Origin: JAPUME01 sp964605715
Lineage (GTDB): Bacteria > Acidobacteriota > Terriglobia > UBA7540 > JAPUME01
Direction: 5' to 3'
DNA length: 9,368 nt
Assembly: GCA_964605715.1 (NCBI GenBank)
Contig: CAZSDV010000068.1
Coordinates: 1 to 9,368 of the forward strand
The notes under the pieces are model-generated. The model made no database searches. It was not told the DNA's origin and saw nothing but the letters and a program-made list of their open reading frames with translations. The translations under genes and the position numbers were made by a program. Each line of letters opens with the position of its first letter. Positions within the stretch are counted from its first letter, which is position 1. Below are positions 1 through 8,102 of the stretch, piece after piece.

Positions 1-1328
1 AGGTACTCAGCAGCTTCAGTTTGTCTTCCTCCAGCCCGTTCCAGGGCCTCCACAATAACGCTGCGTTCATAATTCTGAAGCATGCCAGAGAGTGAACTAC
101 CGTTCGATTGGGCAGAAAGCTGGCTCCTCGGAGCCACACTTAGCTCACCTCCTTGTTGAAGAGAATCTGGAAGTAAATCCAAGCCAATAACTGTGCCACT
201 TGCAAGAACTACTGCCCTTTCCACCATATTTTCTAATTCCCGAACATTTCCTGGCCAAGGATAATTCACAAATAACCTCATGACATCAGGTGAAAGAACT
301 AAATCAGGTTTTTGGTTTTCTTCACCATATATGGAAAGAAAATGCTGAGCCAGGAGCGGAATATCCTCTTTGCGCTCCCTCAAGGGTGGCAAGTCAATGA
401 TTATAACATTTAGTCGATAAAAGAGATCTTCTCGAAATTTTCCCTCCTCCACCATTTGCTTGAGATCTGAGTTCGTGGCAGCCAGGATGCGCACATCAAC
501 ATGACGCGTTTCCGTGCCACCCAATCGCATGAATTCACGTTCCTGGATTACACGTAGAAGCTTTGCTTGAGTATCAACCCCAATTGTGCCAATCTCATCG
601 AAAAAAATTGAGCTCTGGTCTGCTAACTCAAATAACCCTCTTTTTGAAGCAACCGCCGAAGTGAAGGCCCCCTTCACGTGCCCGAATAGAATACTTTCAA
701 GCAGATCAACGGGCATCGAACCAGTATTCACGGGCACCATCGGTTTCTGTGCACGAGAACTCTTTAAATGGATGGTCTTGGCAATTAGCTCTTTTCCGGT
801 ACCACTTTCTCCTTGAATTAACACAGTCGCCCGACTGGGAGCAATCTGCATGATCAGGTCAAAAACCTTATTCATCCGTTCGCTTTTACCAATAACATTT
901 GGAAGATCATAGCGACTTTGCAGGCGGCGCAACTGGAGATTTTCAGCTTTGAGTCGACGATTAGAAAGGGCATTTTGAACATCCAAGAGGAGTTTTTCGT
1001 TATCCCAGGGCTTAGTAACATAATTATCAGCTCCCTCCTTGCTGACAGCGAATGCCGTCTCAGAGGAATCGTAAGCGGTAATCATGATAACGGGGATCTC
1101 GGGACTGTCTCGCTTAATCGAACGAAGGACCTCTAATCCTTGCGTGCGCTCAGGAAGACTTATGTCCAGAAGCACCAGATCAAAAGGATTCTGCTCGAAC
1201 TTTTTTAGTCCACTTTCTGCATCCTGCGCTGTGTCGGCTCGGTAACCCTCCATGCGAAGTAGGGTTGATAGACTTGCACAAATTTCTGGTTCATCGTCAA
1301 TTACTAGAATGAAACCTTTATCAGACAT
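1..1328 (-). CDS. NtrC-family sigma-54-dependent response regulator (3' end cut by window edge)
   Basis: This is a cytoplasmic transcription activator that should be phosphorylated by the kinase encoded just upstream. It then uses ATP to remodel sigma-54 RNA polymerase. 442 residues are present. Residues 1-120 are a receiver with acidic pocket Asp11/Asp12, phosphoacceptor Asp55 (in LLDISLP), Thr84 and Lys106. A charged linker (about 121-145) leads to an AAA+ domain with Walker A GESGTGK (173-179), Walker B FFDEIG (Asp244/Glu245), FREDLFYRLNV and YPWPGNVRELEN. The Fis-type helix-turn-helix begins near YERSVIVEALERAGG and runs off the window, so roughly 20-40 residues are missing. The sigma-54 contact loop reads GAFTSA (220-225) instead of GAFTGA. 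The ATG at 1328 overlaps the kinase stop by 8 bases and has a good ribosome site, which implies translational coupling. I can name the family but not the specific gene. Confidence 0.95.
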   Translation of the reverse strand, partial: MSDKGFILVIDDEPEICASLSTLLRMEGYRADTAQDAESGLKKFEQNPFDLVLLDISLPERTQGLEVLRSIKRDSPEIPVIMITAYDSSETAFAVSKEGADNYVTKPWDNEKLLLDVQNALSNRRLKAENLQLRRLQSRYDLPNVIGKSERMNKVFDLIMQIAPSRATVLIQGESGTGKELIAKTIHLKSSRAQKPMVPVNTGSMPVDLLESILFGHVKGAFTSAVASKRGLFELADQSSIFFDEIGTIGVDTQAKLLRVIQEREFMRLGGTETRHVDVRILAATNSDLKQMVEEGKFREDLFYRLNVIIIDLPPLRERKEDIPLLAQHFLSIYGEENQKPDLVLSPDVMRLFVNYPWPGNVRELENMVERAVVLASGTVIGLDLLPDSLQQGGELSVAPRSQLSAQSNGSSLSGMLQNYERSVIVEALERAGGRQTEAAEY

Positions 1329-4146
1329 GGACAGCCTTCCTTAAAGCCGGAAATGCTAGGTGGAAAGTCGTTCCTTGTCCCGGCTCGCTTTTAACCTGAA
1401 CTGTTCCGGAGTGTTCACGAATTATGCCGTAACTTACAGCTAAACCCAGCCCTGTACCTCGGCTTCCACTCTTGGTGGTAAAAAATGGGTCATATATCTT
1501 CCGCAAATCTCGATTGGCAATACCTATTCCACTATCAGCAACTTCAATAAATACTGTCGAGTTTTCCTGACGGGTTGATATTGATAGCTGTCCACCCTCC
1601 GGCATAGCATCTCGTGCATTCAAAATGAGGTTCATGAAAACCTGCTGCATACGACCATTATTGCCATGGATGAGAAGAGGCTCTGAGGAAAAATAAGATT
1701 CAATAGTCACCCGTCCTGCATTCAAGACATGATCTAAAAGCATCAATGTTTCACCTAAAACTTTATTTAAATCTGTTTCCGCAAATTCGGTACCCGTGGT
1801 TCGCGAAAACTTTAGAAGGTGATTGACAATCCCAGATGCCCGGAATGTTTGCTTTATAATTTTTTCCAAAACCGCGTCCTTTGGGTCATCAGAAGGAACC
1901 ATTTTACGTAACATCTGTGTCTGTGAAGAAATCACAGCCAGCGGAGTATTAACTTCGTGAGCAACACCAGCAGCTAACATGCCAATGGAAGAAAGTTTTT
2001 CCGCTTGCGCCACCTGATCTTCCAGTCGTACACGGTCTGTGATGTTATTGAAAAGAATGAGACGCCCGAGAAGGTTTCCATTTTTCCCGCGTAACGGAGC
2101 AACTGAAATATTCACAGTGGGTTTCCTGCCGTCATGGCTCATTAGCTTATGCTTGTAGAGGCTATGCGTTTCTCCTGAATCGGAGGAAAGCCTAATGTCT
2201 GCAACCAGTTCCGGCGAGAAGATATCAACAGTGGGCCTACCTAATGCCCCCGCCCGAGGCAACCCATAAATTATTTCCATTGCCGCATTCCAGTATTCAA
2301 CCCGGCCCGAAAGGTTTTCTGCTACCACACCCGTGCTTCCCGATTCAAGAATATTTTCGTTAAACTCCTTGAGACTCTCATACTCCTGAACCTTCTCATC
2401 AAGAGATTCATAGAGTCTCGCGTTCTCAAGCGAGATACTGAAATAGCTCGCGAGAGTGTGCACCAATTCAACATCTTCACTTGATAGAAGCCCTCCCTGC
2501 CGCGTCTTACCCAAGCCGAGGTATCCTGAAATCCGCCCCCGCGTGCTTAAGGGAACGTAATAGTGTAATTCCAGTAACTCCAAGGATTTTCTGCATTCAA
2601 GAGGCTCCAAGGTAAGATCATGGAAGCTCTCATAAAACAAATGCCCTTTTCGGAGCTCCGGAATTGAATTGCTTAAAAAACTTAGATTCAAACTCTTTTC
2701 AGCAATAAAACCATTGGACCGTGACAAGCGAAAGCTTCGGGTTGAGTTATCTTGTAAAAATATTGCAGCTCTTTCGATATTTAAATCCTGTGACAGTCGA
2801 TCAAGAAGAGCATCCAATAAAGGATCTAGACGAACCTCTGATCCAAGGTCACGAGCAAAATCAAGTAAGGTTTTTCGATATGCAAAACGGTCTCGATAAA
2901 ATGTTCGCTCCAATGCCTGCTGAATCCAATTGACTACAGGCCGAAAAAGAAGAACTGGAATCACAATCGCAATGATCCAGCCTGCCCGGCTGGTAGTCTG
3001 CGTGGGTGCATGGAAGAAGTCCACCATCAACGTGGTCAGTCCGAAATACAAGGCCACCATGCCTCCTGTGGCAAGACTGTAGACAAATCCCCTCTGGAAC
3101 AACAAATCCACGTCCATCAATCGATAACGGGTCAAGGCATAGGCAAAAGTAAGAGGCATCATTCCGAGCGAAAGGGCTGCAAATTCCATGCCAGGAACTG
3201 GCGACTTCCCCAGGACATAGGGAGCAGCATATAGAACGGTAAACGGTGCCAGAGCAACAGCACTTCCCCAACTCAGCCATTTAAGTTGCTGCCTGACTAA
3301 AGGGGAAGTGGCTCGAAAAGAAGAGAGGTAAAGCAAGAGTACCCCTGCCATGAAAAATATGGCAAGGTAAACCGTCTGAACACGGTCCAGCATGCGAAGT
3401 GATGCTGCTCGAGAGCCAGCCAACGACAGGAGCCCGCTCGCCATTAAAACATGCCCTACGAGGAGCATCCAGCCGGGCACGTAAACAAAGGCCCTGGGAA
3501 AACTCAATCTTCCGAAGGAGGTTCGTGAAGGAAAATTTAGGCAAAAATGCAGGAAAAGTGCGGGCTGAAGAAACCAGGCAATGGCATCTAGCCAATAAAT
3601 CATCCAATCAAACGCGTCAAACCTGCCACTATGAGAAAAGGCATAGAGGATAAAAGAGCTTAAGCAAAGAAGAAAGAAGTGCATCGCTCCAAATGCAACT
3701 GTCCGGCGTAAAACAACGAATAACCCAATCGCCAGAAAGAGGAACCCTACAGCTAATAGGCAGTCCTGCAACAACCTATCAGATACTCTCCATTGAGGGA
3801 TTAAGCTGAGCTGAAAAACTTTACCATCTCGGACCAAAACATAGGAGATTGCCTTGGACCCGAATACTCCGTAAAGTTTCTGTGTAGCTTGTACAGCGGT
3901 TGAAATCTCCTTCCCGTCTAATGACTGTAGATGATCTCCTGCCATGATTCCAGCTTGCTCTGCCGGACTACCAGGACTCACATACCAGGCAACAACTACA
4001 TCGCCACCATCAACCCACGACACCCCATCCTCAGGCACCCCAAGGCTCCGCCGGCCAAAAGCATTTATTATCGCTAGACCAACCACTACCAGGGCAACGA
4101 AAGAAACCCCCATGGTGCTAACAGTAGATTTGCCAAATCTTCTCAT
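1321..4146 (-). CDS. PDZ / 10-TM / GAF / PAS sensor histidine kinase
   Basis: This is an inner-membrane sensor kinase that autophosphorylates on His and passes phosphate to the regulator encoded downstream. 941 residues. TM1 is about 11-29; a PDZ-like domain (about 40-118, with GSPAEQAGIMAGDHLQSLDG) follows and should be extracytoplasmic. Nine more hydrophobic spans lie near 126-147, 150-170, 181-203, 220-244, 257-277, 290-312, 319-339, 353-377 and 388-402. Arg/Lys-rich loops at 206-218, 278-289 and 340-352 fit ten spans with the kinase in the cytoplasm. GAF is about 430-577, a short coiled coil 578-595, PAS about 596-705, and HisKA 716-784 with AGVAHEVNTPL (His730). The HATPase has NLILNARDA (Asn843), DSGIG (871-875) and GTGLGL (897-902). 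All catalytic boxes look intact. A weak ribosome site (AGG, 9 bases upstream) precedes the ATG. The membrane/GAF layout recalls PrsK-like kinases, but the PDZ makes that name unsafe. Confidence 0.95.
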   Translation of the reverse strand: MRRFGKSTVSTMGVSFVALVVVGLAIINAFGRRSLGVPEDGVSWVDGGDVVVAWYVSPGSPAEQAGIMAGDHLQSLDGKEISTAVQATQKLYGVFGSKAISYVLVRDGKVFQLSLIPQWRVSDRLLQDCLLAVGFLFLAIGLFVVLRRTVAFGAMHFFLLCLSSFILYAFSHSGRFDAFDWMIYWLDAIAWFLQPALFLHFCLNFPSRTSFGRLSFPRAFVYVPGWMLLVGHVLMASGLLSLAGSRAASLRMLDRVQTVYLAIFFMAGVLLLYLSSFRATSPLVRQQLKWLSWGSAVALAPFTVLYAAPYVLGKSPVPGMEFAALSLGMMPLTFAYALTRYRLMDVDLLFQRGFVYSLATGGMVALYFGLTTLMVDFFHAPTQTTSRAGWIIAIVIPVLLFRPVVNWIQQALERTFYRDRFAYRKTLLDFARDLGSEVRLDPLLDALLDRLSQDLNIERAAIFLQDNSTRSFRLSRSNGFIAEKSLNLSFLSNSIPELRKGHLFYESFHDLTLEPLECRKSLELLELHYYVPLSTRGRISGYLGLGKTRQGGLLSSEDVELVHTLASYFSISLENARLYESLDEKVQEYESLKEFNENILESGSTGVVAENLSGRVEYWNAAMEIIYGLPRAGALGRPTVDIFSPELVADIRLSSDSGETHSLYKHKLMSHDGRKPTVNISVAPLRGKNGNLLGRLILFNNITDRVRLEDQVAQAEKLSSIGMLAAGVAHEVNTPLAVISSQTQMLRKMVPSDDPKDAVLEKIIKQTFRASGIVNHLLKFSRTTGTEFAETDLNKVLGETLMLLDHVLNAGRVTIESYFSSEPLLIHGNNGRMQQVFMNLILNARDAMPEGGQLSISTRQENSTVFIEVADSGIGIANRDLRKIYDPFFTTKSGSRGTGLGLAVSYGIIREHSGTVQVKSEPGQGTTFHLAFPALRKAVHV
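1335..1342 (-). promoter_or_regulatory. Ribosome binding site of the response regulator
   Basis: The minus strand reads AAGGAAGG, ending 6 bases before the ATG at 1328. The site lies inside the last codons of the histidine kinase gene. It fixes the start of the regulator and supports coupled translation of the two genes. Confidence 0.75.
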
Positions 4147-4215
4147 TTAACGAAACCTATTTCGGTCATTTTATTCTTGCAAAATTTAGGGCTTCATCCA
4201 TCACCCAATCAGCAC

Positions 4216-4244
4216 AAAATAAAACCCTTAAGATGTAAACACAA
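4216..4244 (-). promoter_or_regulatory. Candidate sigma-70-type promoter for the kinase-regulator operon
   Basis: The minus strand reads TTGTGT (-35, 4244-4239), a 17-base spacer and TATTTT (-10, 4221-4216). This would give a leader of about 60 bases before the kinase ATG. Spacing is ideal, but each hexamer matches consensus only partly, and AT-rich DNA yields such hits by chance. Confidence 0.25.
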
Positions 4245-4334
4245 CTCATATAGTGCACGTCTTAATCCATTCTGTTCATTCCTAGATAAAGACTTTCTCT
4301 TTAAATAACTATCATTTACATGGCACACGCCAAG

Positions 4335-4354
4335 AAAAAATACGAGGGTATTCT
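4335..4354 (-). terminator. Weak candidate terminator after the barrel-protein gene
   Basis: On the minus strand a stem AGAATAC / GTATTTT (one G-T wobble) encloses a CCTC loop and runs into further T residues. It lies about 150 bases past the barrel-protein stop. The stem is short and AT-rich, so stability would be low, but the position is right and nothing better was found. Confidence 0.25.
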
Positions 4355-4501
4355 AAAAATAATATTATTTATTCCATATTACATAATATATAGCATTTAT
4401 ATGGGATTTAAACCTTGAAATGGATATTTCCTTTTTTTTCGAACACCCACTTACACACCCAGATACCTTGGCTGACGATACAGGATCATGAAAAAAGAAA
4501 A

Positions 4502-6340
4502 TCAAAAAAGGAGGGAAAATCCACCACGAAAACTTCGATAGGATGGAGCCAGGAAAAATATCTGCCCTTCTTGCCCCAGTAAGGGGACGTAGCCTTGGGC
4601 CAATAGATTGCGAAAATCTGCAATCGCCTCAACTCGACCAGGAAGAAAGGAAAGTTGTGGTAATGGCTGCCTAATAGCAAAATTCAGATAAGGCTCAACC
4701 TGAGATTTTGCTTGCCCGTAGGGATCAACCCGACTCACCAGTGGTTGAGAAACCCACTGGTAGCTTGTAGTAAATCTAGTTCCTGAGGCAGGAATCAGGG
4801 CCATCCACTTACCCGTCACCACATGGGTATCTTTTACGCGCAAAAATGGACGTATGTCCTCTGATACCTGTGTCTTCAAGCCCATTCCATTCTCGCCAGG
4901 TTTCCCAGCCAGCAGTGCACCGCCTAGGGCATAGGTTACAAGAACCTTAATGTTCTCATTAAGCTTCCTTTCATAGGCCACCCGAAATCCTGATGTACGA
5001 ATGTCCCCCGCATTCAGCATATTTCCCCTGCCCGCAGGATTGGGCAGAAAGCTACCGCCGGAAATCCCTAATCCCTCAATATCTCCAAACCCTAGGATTG
5101 CTGCATTTTCAATCCGGTCCACATAGGTAGCCACTTCAACCTTCGAGATCTCCCCAAGGTTTTTCTGAACACTTAACTCAACGTGGTGCAAACTCTCAAG
5201 TTCAGGGCTAAAATTACGAAGCGTAATTCGAGGAAAAGCGTTAAGGCGTCCAACTTGTTCGAGTAAAGTATTTTCTTCCGGTGAAGTTTGGGAAGTGTAC
5301 CGCAAAGCAATCTCTGTATCCTGGCCCTTTTGGTATTTTAGCTCCGCCTGCGGTCGTACTGCAGTGGCCGTCTGGAACCCATCCAGATGGTCCGCCTCAA
5401 GGCCAGCAGTCAAGGTTAAGTCGGACAGCAGCTCACGTGTTTCCATATAGGAGAACTTAATTCCCCGCGCAGCAGGCACCCCCCCACCTGTCCCTGTCTG
5501 GCTATAAAAAGCAGAGGGCCCGAGGAGGTTCAAGCGGTGAGCCGCTACCGAAACCTTCCGCTGGCGCTCTCCTCCACCCGTAACATTCCCTTTTCGAAAG
5601 GTTGTAGCCAATGAATTTTCCGAGTGATCCCCCGGCTTTCCCATGGTTCCGGTGACAAGCAAGTCTGAATTATCCGAGAGTGGACGAAAATAGGCAAGCA
5701 CGCTAGCCATTCCCTGATTCCCTGCCATTGGCTGCCTGCCAGTGTCTCGAGGCATCAGAGCAACTAAGACCTGCGAGGGAAAAAGAGCTTCTCTTTCCTT
5801 TTTCGGGTACGAGTCTAGAGGTGGGGTCCGATCCTTAAATCGGAAAACGGGTCGGGACGCTTTCGAGGTTCTCAGCACCCATTTCCAGTCCTCTCCAAGA
5901 GTCCAAAGGGAACCGTTTCCAGACCTTCGCCCAACCGCTGGCAATTGGAGGAGATTTGAAAGCTTGAAATCTGCCGCCGCTAAGCCCCCAGTGGCGACGT
6001 GAACCAGTTTACTGATAACTCGCACAGCGGATAGCTGGACAGGGCTTGACACGACGACCAAATACCACCCTGGAATAAGTCGATCAAGGGAGAACTTACC
6101 CTGAAGTCCGGTTAGAACTCTTTTAAGAGGTTCCCCAAAAGCAGCACATAGCTTTTCACCATTGCCGATGCACGGGCCGGAAACCATCACAACGGCTTCC
6201 TTAACGGCATTTCCCCTTAAATCCGTTACCTTGCCTGCTAACCTGCCAGGTTCAACTCCTAGGGCATCATGGCTAAGAATAGCTCCCAAGCCCACACACA
6301 GGACCAAGACAGCACACCAACGGGCTAGTCTCCTGCTCAT
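4502..6340 (-). CDS. Predicted outer-membrane beta-barrel protein with N-terminal carboxypeptidase-regulatory-like domain
   Basis: This is an exported protein of unknown function, 612 residues from the ATG at 6340. A signal peptide is clear (MSRRLARW, then a hydrophobic core to about residue 28). Residues 31-127 look like a CarboxypepD_reg/Ig-like fold (GRLAGKVTDLRGNAVKEAVV, later GKFSLDRLIPGWYLVVV). A region around WKWVLRTSKASRPVFRF follows. The remainder has many amphipathic beta-strand-like segments resembling the C-terminal barrel of TonB-dependent receptors, for example VEAIADFRNLLAQGYVP. The chain ends in RGGFSLLF, a terminal aromatic typical of BAM substrates. No TonB plug domain is evident, so it is not a standard receptor. 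A TTG at 6379 would add 13 residues and overlap the upstream stop by 4 bases; I prefer the ATG because it gives a normal signal peptide and has GAGG 11 bases upstream. It is probably co-transcribed with the GWxTD gene. Confidence 0.8.
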   Translation of the reverse strand: MSRRLARWCAVLVLCVGLGAILSHDALGVEPGRLAGKVTDLRGNAVKEAVVMVSGPCIGNGEKLCAAFGEPLKRVLTGLQGKFSLDRLIPGWYLVVVSSPVQLSAVRVISKLVHVATGGLAAADFKLSNLLQLPAVGRRSGNGSLWTLGEDWKWVLRTSKASRPVFRFKDRTPPLDSYPKKEREALFPSQVLVALMPRDTGRQPMAGNQGMASVLAYFRPLSDNSDLLVTGTMGKPGDHSENSLATTFRKGNVTGGGERQRKVSVAAHRLNLLGPSAFYSQTGTGGGVPAARGIKFSYMETRELLSDLTLTAGLEADHLDGFQTATAVRPQAELKYQKGQDTEIALRYTSQTSPEENTLLEQVGRLNAFPRITLRNFSPELESLHHVELSVQKNLGEISKVEVATYVDRIENAAILGFGDIEGLGISGGSFLPNPAGRGNMLNAGDIRTSGFRVAYERKLNENIKVLVTYALGGALLAGKPGENGMGLKTQVSEDIRPFLRVKDTHVVTGKWMALIPASGTRFTTSYQWVSQPLVSRVDPYGQAKSQVEPYLNFAIRQPLPQLSFLPGRVEAIADFRNLLAQGYVPLLGQEGQIFFLAPSYRSFRGGFSLLF

Positions 6341-6375
6341 TATCGTCTTAACCTCACGTTCGCTAGGAAAAATAT

Positions 6376-8019
6376 TCAATAAATCTCAAAGCTTGCCGAT
6401 GGGTTTAGTGTTGCACTCTTAACCTTGTCGGTCACTTCAACCTTCAAAGAATACTTGCCTGGAGCCAGCTGGCCAAGGGGTAACTTCTTCTGGATTGTCA
6501 ACTGGCCTCGTGTATTTGGATAGTCCTCTGGCACCTGTTCAGACGCGGACATCACTGTCTCGCCATCCTTGACAATCTCATACTGGATATTTGCAAGGGG
6601 CCTGCCACCATCTTCAGCAATCCCCAAGTTGTATACCTGCAAGAAAACACCCATTTCCGAGTTATTCATAAACCTGCTGTCGACACTGGGTCGCACCTTG
6701 GAAGCACCGATGACAAAGGGGCCGCCCCCTACCCGTGAGGTGGGAAGTGGCTCAATTTTTGTCGCTAAAATTAAGGAACTAGCCGTTAAATCTTCATCTC
6801 CAAAGCGGCGAACCGGCACCACTACTTCCATTGAACCCATATTCTCGCTCTTCTCATCCTTTAAGACCACAGAAAGCTTATACCGTCCAGGCCGAAGTGG
6901 AAGGGCTTTCTGGTAAACTGACTTCTTCTTTTGGTATTGCTCAAAAATGCTAAGTGGAACATCCAGCTGCACGGAATCTTCAAAAACCTCAGCCACCCGT
7001 CCACCAAGAGTTGTGAGTTGGCCGTAAATACTCACCACAGCCTGCATCACCCCATCCTTATCGTTAAACTGTAAATCACGATTTGGTATCTGGATAGTGA
7101 TTGGCGTCAAAATGCTTTCCGAAGTAATTTTGATGTAATCGGTGCGCACCTGAAAGGGCAAAAGATTTGCGTTGAGTTTAGAAGTTACCACCGCCTTCAA
7201 ATCCTTGAATTTCATGGCAGGAGCTTTGAAAATTTTAGAGAAAAGATCGAGCCTAGTCATTTCGCTAAGCCGAGTGGATTGGTAACCGTGAGCTGGCTCC
7301 CTACCACCCATCATTCCAGGTCTACGATCAATGTAGTCTGGACCGACTCCCCTCATCTCATCCCGAGTCAATGATGCAAAGGGGACATTTGTCAGCGCAT
7401 TTTTTTCTTCAGGGCTCATAGCCAAGCGATACTCGCCTGTGCCGGTCGGATCAACAAATTCTAACTCTATGTTAGTACCAATTCCGTCGATATAGCGGTA
7501 ACGCCAATTTTCATAGGGGTAAGCGCTATAGGTTCCTCCCCCTTGAAGCATCGGACGACGGACTCTACCTCCGGTGGGATGCTCCTCACGCTCATCGGGC
7601 GGGCCGTACATAATGTAGACTCTCCCTCGGTCCGTTTTCCATCCAGGAAAGCCGGAATGAAAACGTTCGTTAGCGTAGGCAATCCGACGATAGTACTCTT
7701 CGCGAAATTCATTTTCAGGACTGCCCGGAGAAGGATTTCTTCTTTCCCAAAACTGCTCGATGAACTGCTCTCTTTCCTCATCAGTCGTTAGGCTATTAAA
7801 GGTTTGACGTTCACCACCCGTAATGATGTAAGGGACTTCTTCCTTCAGCCAGCGCTTATAAGGACTCTCCATTTCCTTTTGTATTGCTCTTCGGCGTCGC
7901 TTGGAGTCACCTTTCTTTTTAGCTACAGCAAGCCCGTCGAAAAGTCCTAGTCCCAACACTGCCATCACCAGCACTGACAAGAAAACCTTGTAAGCCTTCG
8001 CTTCTTTAAAGAGATGCAT
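6376..8019 (-). CDS. GWxTD domain-containing secreted protein
   Basis: This is an exported protein of a widespread but functionally uncharacterised family. 547 residues from the chosen ATG at 8019. The N-terminus has basic residues, a hydrophobic core (VFLSVLVMAVLGLGLF) and a likely signal-peptidase site after AVA, followed by a very basic stretch (KKKGDSKRRRR). The mature N-terminal half carries the family signature: WERRNPSPGSPENEFREEYYRR, then GWKTD (126-130), RGRVYIMYGPPDE, ENWRYRYIDG and IELEFVDPTGTGEYRL. The C-terminal half (about 265-547) is rich in beta-strand-like segments and looks like Ig-like domains, ending in PGKYSLKVEVTD and SFEIY. An ATG at 8031 is in frame, but GAGGG lies 5 bases before 8019 and overlaps the 8031 codon, so 8019 is preferred. 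It is first in a probable two-gene operon behind a good promoter. Confidence 0.92.
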   Translation of the reverse strand: MHLFKEAKAYKVFLSVLVMAVLGLGLFDGLAVAKKKGDSKRRRRAIQKEMESPYKRWLKEEVPYIITGGERQTFNSLTTDEEREQFIEQFWERRNPSPGSPENEFREEYYRRIAYANERFHSGFPGWKTDRGRVYIMYGPPDEREEHPTGGRVRRPMLQGGGTYSAYPYENWRYRYIDGIGTNIELEFVDPTGTGEYRLAMSPEEKNALTNVPFASLTRDEMRGVGPDYIDRRPGMMGGREPAHGYQSTRLSEMTRLDLFSKIFKAPAMKFKDLKAVVTSKLNANLLPFQVRTDYIKITSESILTPITIQIPNRDLQFNDKDGVMQAVVSIYGQLTTLGGRVAEVFEDSVQLDVPLSIFEQYQKKKSVYQKALPLRPGRYKLSVVLKDEKSENMGSMEVVVPVRRFGDEDLTASSLILATKIEPLPTSRVGGGPFVIGASKVRPSVDSRFMNNSEMGVFLQVYNLGIAEDGGRPLANIQYEIVKDGETVMSASEQVPEDYPNTRGQLTIQKKLPLGQLAPGKYSLKVEVTDKVKSATLNPSASFEIY

Positions 8020-8024
8020 CTCAA

Positions 8025-8029
8025 CCCTC
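8025..8029 (-). promoter_or_regulatory. Ribosome binding site deciding the GWxTD start
   Basis: The minus strand reads GAGGG followed by 5 bases (TTGAG) and then ATG at 8019. The motif overlaps the alternative in-frame ATG at 8031, whose own upstream AGG is about 12 bases away. This makes 8019 the better start. Confidence 0.65.
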
Positions 8030-8102
8030 ATCGGTTAGAATACCTGATCACCGGACTACCAAGATGTTAGGTTTCCAGGACCCAAAAAGTCAAGCAGGAT
8101 GA

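Larger units (their letters stand above)
4147..4501. other. 355-bp AT-rich intergenic region without a gene
   Basis: I see no convincing coding sequence or RNA gene on either strand. The part from about 4335 to 4440 is extremely AT-rich. It holds a 14-bp perfect A/T palindrome (AAATAATATTATTT, 4357-4370), an inverted repeat CCATAT/ATATGG (4374-4379 and 4399-4404) and a T8 run (4432-4439). Given the gene order, it should carry the end of the barrel-protein transcript and the promoter of the kinase-regulator operon. Candidates for both are listed separately and both are weak. Confidence 0.7.

Noticed and set aside
2861..3607. Minus-strand open frames of 139 and 108 codons and plus-strand frames inside the kinase gene
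   Set aside because: They overlap conserved membrane and linker coding sequence of the kinase in other frames and show no recognisable domain.
4321..4336. Possible sigma-54 site TGGCAC in the AT-rich intergenic region (plus strand)
   Set aside because: The expected TTGC half is missing at the right spacing and there is no plus-strand gene downstream to serve.
4414..4440. Plus-strand hairpin GAAAT/ATTTC followed by a T8 run as a terminator
   Set aside because: The stem has only five A/T-rich pairs and no plus-strand gene lies upstream to be terminated.
4490..4511. A-rich tract at the 3' end of the barrel gene, a T run on the minus strand, as a terminator
   Set aside because: No stable stem precedes the T run on the minus strand, and part of the tract encodes the final residues.
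4737..4761. Inverted repeat ACCAGTGG / CCACTGGT inside the barrel gene
   Set aside because: It lies within good coding sequence, has only 8-base arms and no T run; chance is sufficient explanation.
8029..8031. Upstream in-frame ATG as the GWxTD start
   Set aside because: It lies within the ribosome site that best serves the ATG at 8019, and its own upstream AGG is poorly spaced.
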